Assembly: GCA_020205615.1 (NCBI GenBank)
Contig: CM035167.1
Span: forward strand, 60,446,436 to 60,510,435
Source: Panax quinquefolius
Lineage: Eukaryota; Streptophyta; Magnoliopsida; Apiales; Araliaceae
DNA: 64,000 nucleotides
Direction: 5' to 3'
Shown here: in pieces, positions 58,485-64,000 of the stretch
How positions within the stretch are numbered: the stretch's first letter is position 1
Layout: each line of letters begins with the position of its first letter
Program-made: the position numbers and the translations under genes
Notes under the pieces: model-generated
Told to the model about the DNA's origin: nothing
The model's database searches: none
Seen by the model: only the letters and a program-made list of their open reading frames with translations

Positions 58485-59735
58485 AATTTCATCCTCGAAA
58501 TTGACGTGACGCACTGTGTTTTCAAAAGGTGAGGATACCTCGCTTTCATTTCCGCTTCCAATTCCCTGTGTCATTTCCTCTATAGCATGATTCCTCCACA
58601 AAACTTTAACTTGTGGTATGACCTTTTCATGCGTAGGACATGCTCCTTCCTATCCAAGATCTTGATAGTACCTCCTCATACGTTAAGTCTTCTGCTATCT
58701 CGTCCTGCTCTAACTCAATAACGTGGTTCGGGTCTTTCACATATTTACTTAAGCACGAGTATGTGAAACACATTATGAACACGAGACATACTTTGAGGTA
58801 ACGCAAGTCTATAGGCTACATTTCCTACTCGGTCAAGAATTTGAAATGGACCAATAAATCGTGGATTGAGCTTTCCTCTCTTCCTAAATCTTGTAACTCC
58901 CTTCCATGGAGCAACTCGCAACAATACATGATCCCCACACTAAATTCCACGTCCTTTCGATGAAGATCCGCATAACTCTTTTGTCGATCTTGTGCCGCTT
59001 TATATCGTTGTCGAATCATTTGGATCTTTTCGGTGAGTCATACGCATTAACTCCGGTCCCAACAATGTTGCTTCACCCACCTCATCCCAACATATCGAGA
59101 AACGACATTTTCGTCCATATAATGCTTCAAATGGAGCCACACCTATACTTGCACGATAACTGTTGTTGTAGGAGAATTCCACCAATGGTAAATACTTATC
59201 CCAACTACCCTTGAAGTCTAGGACACGTAGTCTTAATAGATCTTCAAGAGTTTGAATAGTCCTCTCGATTGATCATTCTGCTTGGGGATGGTATGCCAAC
59301 TAAATCGTAATCGCAAATGCGCTCATAGCTTTAGCTTTTTGCAAGCTAACCCAAAATCTTGAAGTGAATCTTGGGTCACGATCCAAACTATGGATACTTG
59401 CATGCCATGCAACCTCACAATCTCATTCACGTATATACTAGCAAGACGCTCAAGGGAATAAGTCTCCGTGATCGGCAGAAAAATGAGCGGACTTGGTTAA
59501 TCTATCAACAATAACCCAAATAGCATTGATGCCTTGAGAAACCGTAGGAAGACCCGTGAACGAAATCCATAGTAATGTGTTCCCACTTCCATTCCGAATC
59601 TCAAGTGGTTGCAACGGACCCTTTAGGTACAAGATGCTCCGCCTTTACACGCTGGCAAGTTAAACACATCGAGATAAACTTTGCAATCTCTCTCTTCATA
59701 TTGTTCCACCAAAATGTATGTCAAGATCACGATAC
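58485..59735 (-). pseudogene. Integrase and chromodomain of Element F (broken)
   Basis: From the 5' side: TMYRD..HTFWW-type region near 59700-59735, [13 protein letters not shown] text and [27 protein letters not shown] (59450-59632), FSYNNSYRASIGVAPFEALY and GRKCRFSICWDEVGEATLLG (59000-59185), AAQDRQKSYADLHRKDVEF and APWKGVTRF-type text (58840-59019). The chromodomain ([19 protein letters not shown]) is near 58650-58730. Every segment is in a different frame from the next. Confidence 0.82.
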
Positions 59736-59989
59736 ATTTTAGTACTTCCAGATGGATTGCAAATGGCGATTGTGTGCCTCCATCATAATCTTGTACTTCA
59801 AATCGTAGTCGTTAGGAACACAAAGTCTAGAGTGGACTCAAAGTATTCCTTCTTCATCAATTCTCGCCCTAATAGCTCCTTCTTGTACTTTCTTCTTCAT
59901 ACGATCAGGCTCCTGCTTGGTGGCTCGAGCAACCTTAACTTTTTCTATTAAAGTTGGCTCTATCGTATACTTGACATCATCGCACTCGC

Positions 59990-61260
59990 TCCCCTCGATA
60001 TGATCTTCTACTCAATGCGCCACCACCACGCTCGCTTTACCAGATGGTATTGAATAGTGTGGTCGTAGTCTTCAATAGCTCAAGCCAACGTCATCAGCCG
60101 CATGTTGAGTTCTTTTGAGTGAAGAAATATTTAAGGCTTTTATGGTCTGAATATATCTCCACTTTCTCCCCATATAGATAGTGCCTCCATATTTTTAGCG
60201 CCGAAAACGATCACGCTAACTCTAGATCATGAGTAGGATAATTCCTCTCATACTCTTTAAGTTGTCATGAGGCATAGGCTATGACTTTCCCACGCTGCAT
60301 GAGAACACATCCTAACCCTTTGCACCAAGCATCATCAGAGATAACAAATCCATCCGAACCAGATGGTATTGTTAGAACAGTGCTTAAATAAGTCTCCTCT
60401 TAAGCTCTTGGAAACTTTTCTCGCATTCTTCGCCCAAACGAATTTTGTATCCTTCCGAGTTAGCTGAAGTTAATGGAGTAGCGATTCGAGAAAACCCTTC
60501 CACGAATCTCCGATAATAACCAAATAAGCCCAAAAGCTACGTTATTTCATCCACCGACTTTTGCTGCTCTAACTTTGATTGCTTCAATCTTCACGGATCA
60601 ATAGATACTCCATGTTTCGACACCATCGCGCCCAAGGAATGCTACTTCCTCAAGCCGTAACTCGCATTTCATCAATTTGGCATATAGTTGGTTTTCACGG
60701 AAGCCTTTGGAGTACCAAATTTTCAAATGGTGCTCATGATCTTCACGGCTTTTGGAATATATGAGGATGTCATCAATAAAGACAACAACGAATTGATCCA
60801 AATATTCCTTGAATACTCGGTTCATCATATCCATGAAAGCCGCAAGAGCATTAGTTAGTCCGAAAGACATGACTAAGAATTCATAATGCCCATACCGAGT
60901 TCAAGGCGCCTTTGAATATCCTCGCCTAATCTTCAAATGATGATATCCGTAATCGAAGATCGATTTTTGAAAAGAATTGTGCCTCTTCAAATCGGTCAAA
61001 CAAGTCATCAATACGAGGTAGAGGATACCTATTCTTGATGGTGACATGGTTCAATTCCCGATAGTCAATACAAAGTCGCATACTCCCGCCTTTTTCTTCT
61101 TTACAAATAAAACAGAGCACCCCAAGGAGATGTACTAGGGCGAATGAAACCGATGTCCAACAATTCCTCGTAGTTGGACCTTTAACTCCCGAAGTTCAAT
61201 AGAGCCATTCGATATGGGGTTTTAGAAATGGGCTTTGTACCAGTGTTCAAGATCAATAAA
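59990..61260 (-). pseudogene. Reverse transcriptase and RNase H of Element F (broken)
   Basis: [20 protein letters not shown] and [20 protein letters not shown] at 60926-61120. 60598-60870 has [20 protein letters not shown], the catalytic FIDDILIYS (60754-60780) and [10 protein letters not shown]. RNase H pieces lie at 60060-60360. This full-length region is the reference for the 1.07 kb missing from C and E. Confidence 0.87.
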
Positions 61261-61459
61261 GAATTCAACTTCACGCTCGGGGGGTAGGCCCGGAAGTTCT
61301 TCTAGAAATACATCGTGAAAGTCAATAACAACAGAATATTATTCAAATTTGACGTGTCTTTATTCAAATCCATAACATGGGCTAAGAAAGCTTGACATCC
61401 ATTTTTCAATAAACGAATAGCTTTATGATTAGATATGATAGTGATTGATTTTAATGGTT

Positions 61460-61840
61460 TAGTTGCTTGAATTCGCATAACATGTGTTGGTTAGGAATAT
61501 GAAAACTAAACAACCTTACGAAAAACAATCAATTTTGGCATGATGAGTAGTTAACCAATCAATCCCTAAAATCACATCAAAAGCAAGTATCTTTAAAGAG
61601 ATAAGGTCAATGGTAAGGTAATGGTGCCAACTTGAATCAAACAAGATTTATAAACAAAGGATGTGATGAAAGTTTCTCCTAACGGAGTTTCCACAGATAG
61701 GTCAAAGTCTAATTTCTCCTGAGTCAAGTTTAAACGCTGAGCACAAGCAGGAGAGATAAAATGAATGGGTAGCACCGTATCAAGTAAGGTATAAACTTCG
61801 CAAGAATTTATAAATAGCTTACCCGTGATCACCTCGTTTG
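61460..61840 (-). pseudogene. Aspartic protease of Element F (broken)
   Basis: GKLFINSCEVYTLLDTVLPI (DTG disrupted by one base), FISPACAQRLNLTQEKLDFD, LSVETPLGETFITSFVYKS and, after a shift, GIDWLTTHHAKID near 61540-61575. Confidence 0.82.
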
Positions 61841-61849
61841 GTTCTCTCG

Positions 61850-63042
61850 ATTATGACCAACCACAACAAACGCCTTCCTAGGAATCGTTGACTTTGACTT
61901 TTCTCGGGATGCCTTTTGAGTCACCGTCCTCATTGAACTAGGTTTCATTCATCGTATAATCTCGAGCGATATGTCCTTCCTTTCCACAATTATAGCATAC
62001 CTTGAACTGTTGTGGGAAGTTTGGATCGATATGTCCCTCTTTTCTCGCATTTGTAGCATACGACCGGTGGTCGTTTCTCCTCCCTTAGAACCGCTTGTCA
62101 CGCAAGACCGCCTATCTTCATATGGTCGTTGTTAAATCTCCTCTTTTAAAATCTCCTCCCCGACTCGCTTTCTTCTATTTTCACGGCCATGATTACCACC
62201 GTAGTGGTTACCATTTCATGTCCGTCTGCTTTTCTCCGCAGTTATCATTATTCTATTGATCGCTATCTCCGATACGATCCTCGGTTGTGGTCCTCAATTG
62301 ACCGTACTCAAGTATCTCGCTCTAATAATTGAGCCTGCATTACAACATCCGAATAGAGAGAAGTTTATGAGAAATGAGATACTTGACGTATGCCGGTTTC
62401 AAACCTCTAAGAAACATCCGCGCATCATACGCTCCTCATTCTCCACCAAATGAGGTGCAAACTGGATAACTCGCAAACTTTGCCTCGTCTCGAGACACCG
62501 CCATGTTGTTTTGTTCCAATCGATGAACTCCACTTCCTTCATACGACGAACACTTTCGTGAAAGTATTTGTCATTAAATAGCTTCAAAAACGCCTCCCAA
62601 GACATGCCGAAAAGTACCGGATGGGTACGCTTCACGCACTCCACCAATGAGTCTCGCCTTCGCCACGGAACATAAAGGTGGCGAATGGAACCTTCGTTCT
62701 CCGTGCATCCCAAGACATCGAATATCTTGGTAATTTGTTTGACCCATGTTTCCGCCATGATCGGATCCGCTTTCCCTTAAATTCGTGGTCCCAACTCTTT
62801 GAATCTGCTTGGCCGTGACAACCCGTGAATTGCTATCATTTCTCCTCAGATTTTGAACACAAGTCTCCTCGTCTGATTTTGCATGAACTCGCAAAAACTT
62901 CTAAACATCCCTCGCTCATCATCTCGCTTTCAATGGTGTTGTTCACAAGAGGAACATTGCCACCAAGGTATCGCTCTCCTCGTTGGTGAGTACAGAGCAT
63001 CTCCACGGTCTCATTTCCATTGTTAATATTCTCAAATGACAT
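61850..63042 (-). pseudogene. gag of Element F (broken), with zinc knuckles
   Basis: ATG at 63040-63042 (MSFENINNGNETVE). 62399-62894 has ITKIFDVLGCTE, a WWECVKRTHP equivalent, LFNDKYFHESVRRMKEVEFI and APHLVENEERM in shifting frames. Zinc knuckles near 62035-62070 (CYKCEKRG) and 61985-62010 (a YNCGKEGHIA-like piece). A candidate splice acceptor (TTTTTATGATG, CAG degraded) precedes the ATG. Confidence 0.8.
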
Positions 63043-63215
63043 TCTCAAATCATCATAAAAACAAGGGTTAATTAAGGAAATCAATATATCACATAATATC
63101 CCTATATAATCGACCAACTAACAAATAAGCTTAGGTAGGACACACTAGCGAAGGATTTACTCGCCTCTCTCTCCTAGTTCTATTCCCCGATCTCCGCCAG
63201 AGATCATATCCCTAA

Positions 63216-63226
63216 GCTCGATACCA
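63216..63226 (-). other. Primer binding site of Element F
   Basis: TGGTATCGAGC, minus strand, two bases from the LTR; CAG reads CG as in A and E. Confidence 0.84.
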
Positions 63227-63228
63227 AC

Positions 63229-64000
63229 CGTGACGCCCCCAAAATAGGTATACATCACCTATTCTAAGTTGTCAATACATGGTATGTAAACAACTACAAC
63301 TTTATTATTACAACAAGAAACTGTGAGTTTGAATACAAATATTATCTTCCGCATAATATCTATACTCAAATAAATCCTCATCACATTTATTGGTACATTA
63401 TTTTACAAAATGGTGAGGACTACTAAACAACTCTCTCTAGAACCTTCATTCCATACCCCACTGCACTCGCTATATTCTCGCCTCCCGAGAAAAAATGGAA
63501 CAAAAGGAAAAGGGTGAGCTCAACTAGCTCAAGAAAGAATATTATGACTAAGATAATATACAACAAATTATCGTTAGTCTTCAACAGGAAAAATATAATA
63601 GAATACAATAGACAACAAATTTTAAATCAATATTCGCAATGAAATAATAATTCATTAGAAGAGTTAAGTAGAGAATGCAAACTACTATCTTCTATGTATG
63701 AATTTAAAAGTTCATCGCCTATCTTTTATCCCCGTAACATCAATCAATATACATCCGAAATCAAATATTCATCTTTGCACTACGGCCAAAGATATTCATC
63801 ACCGGTCATGTTCATTTAAACACTGCTCATCTTTGCACTACGCCAAAAGATATTCTTCAGAAATCATTCATCTTTTGCACTCATGTGCCAAAGATATTCT
63901 TAAGAAATCATTCATCTTTGCACTACAGCCAAAGATATTCCATAATATCATCATTTAAGACCGAGGATGATGAAAAATATTTTTTTTAAAGAAACGAATC
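63229..64000 (-). repeat. Element F 5' LTR, partial
   Basis: Matches 55704-56480 and runs off the window. It includes the hairpin array at 63768-63930. TATA box and U3 are outside. Confidence 0.92.
63768..63930 (-). repeat. Leader hairpin array of Element F 5' LTR
   Basis: Four CATCTTTGCACTAC...CAAAGATATTC units, again differing mainly after CACTAC. Confidence 0.82.

Larger units (their letters stand above)
55704..64000 (-). mobile_element. Element F: Ty3/gypsy chromovirus, same family as D (cut by window end)
   Basis: 3' LTR at 55704-58468, all gag-pol domains to 63042, primer site at 63216, and the first 772 bases of the 5' LTR. It shares the D family's LTR ends, hairpin repeats and gag N-terminus (MSFENINNGNETVE). 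It inserted at the edge of the (ATT)n run; the five bases before it are ATTAT. Confidence 0.93.

Overview
The window is nuclear DNA from a flowering plant, probably a eudicot. It is AT-rich. Almost all of it is transposable element, dominated by Ty3/gypsy LTR retrotransposons whose integrases end in a chromodomain (a chromovirus, closest in style to the Tekay/Del lineage). Primer sites match plant initiator Met tRNA, telomere-like TTTAGGG units occur inside one LTR, and the only host-gene traces are broken plant-type genes. I see no intact cellular gene, rRNA, tRNA or CRISPR array. The species cannot be named from this sequence.

Layout. 1-480 and 9361-10684 are two halves of an old LTR-like sequence split by Element A (481-9355, minus strand, target duplication CATAA). 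A second LTR of that older family lies at 10685-13611, followed by degraded remnants to 16007. A 4.2 kb solo LTR fills 16013-20231 (duplication TTCAT). From 20352 comes the end of a CACTA-type DNA transposon with dense GCAACG repeats. Next to it, at 22.5-24.6 kb, lie minus-strand, frameshifted fragments of at least two unrelated host genes: a DUF627/DUF629 ubiquitin-hydrolase-related gene and an aldo-keto reductase. 25.7-27.5 kb is AT-rich spacer with microsatellites.

27524-55246 is a nest that can be peeled by its target duplications. Element C (minus) is the oldest. Element D (plus, 30759-51113, TACTG) lies inside C's integrase. Element E (minus, 35157-45520, ACTGT) lies inside D between protease and reverse transcriptase. 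E carries an older LTR-like block (H), which in turn holds a solo LTR of E's own family in opposite orientation (G, 37927-40346). After a 0.45 kb microsatellite spacer, Element F (minus, same family as D) starts at 55704 and runs out of the window.

How the parts work. A, D and F keep every gag-pol domain (gag, zinc knuckle, aspartic protease, RT, RNase H, integrase, chromodomain), but in broken frames. C and E share one RT/RNase H deletion junction and so look like a non-autonomous subfamily mobilised in trans. E has also replaced gag/protease with an unrecognised coding-like segment. The LTRs share a TATA box, and their transcribed leaders hold arrays of short hairpin-forming repeats. The U3 enhancer-like repeats differ between A and the C/E group.

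A caution about the sequence itself: differences between LTR copies, and many of the frameshifts, cluster at CTG/CAG sites. That pattern fits systematic base-calling error at CHG-methylated cytosines better than real mutation, so 'broken' calls inside the retrotransposons may be partly artefactual.
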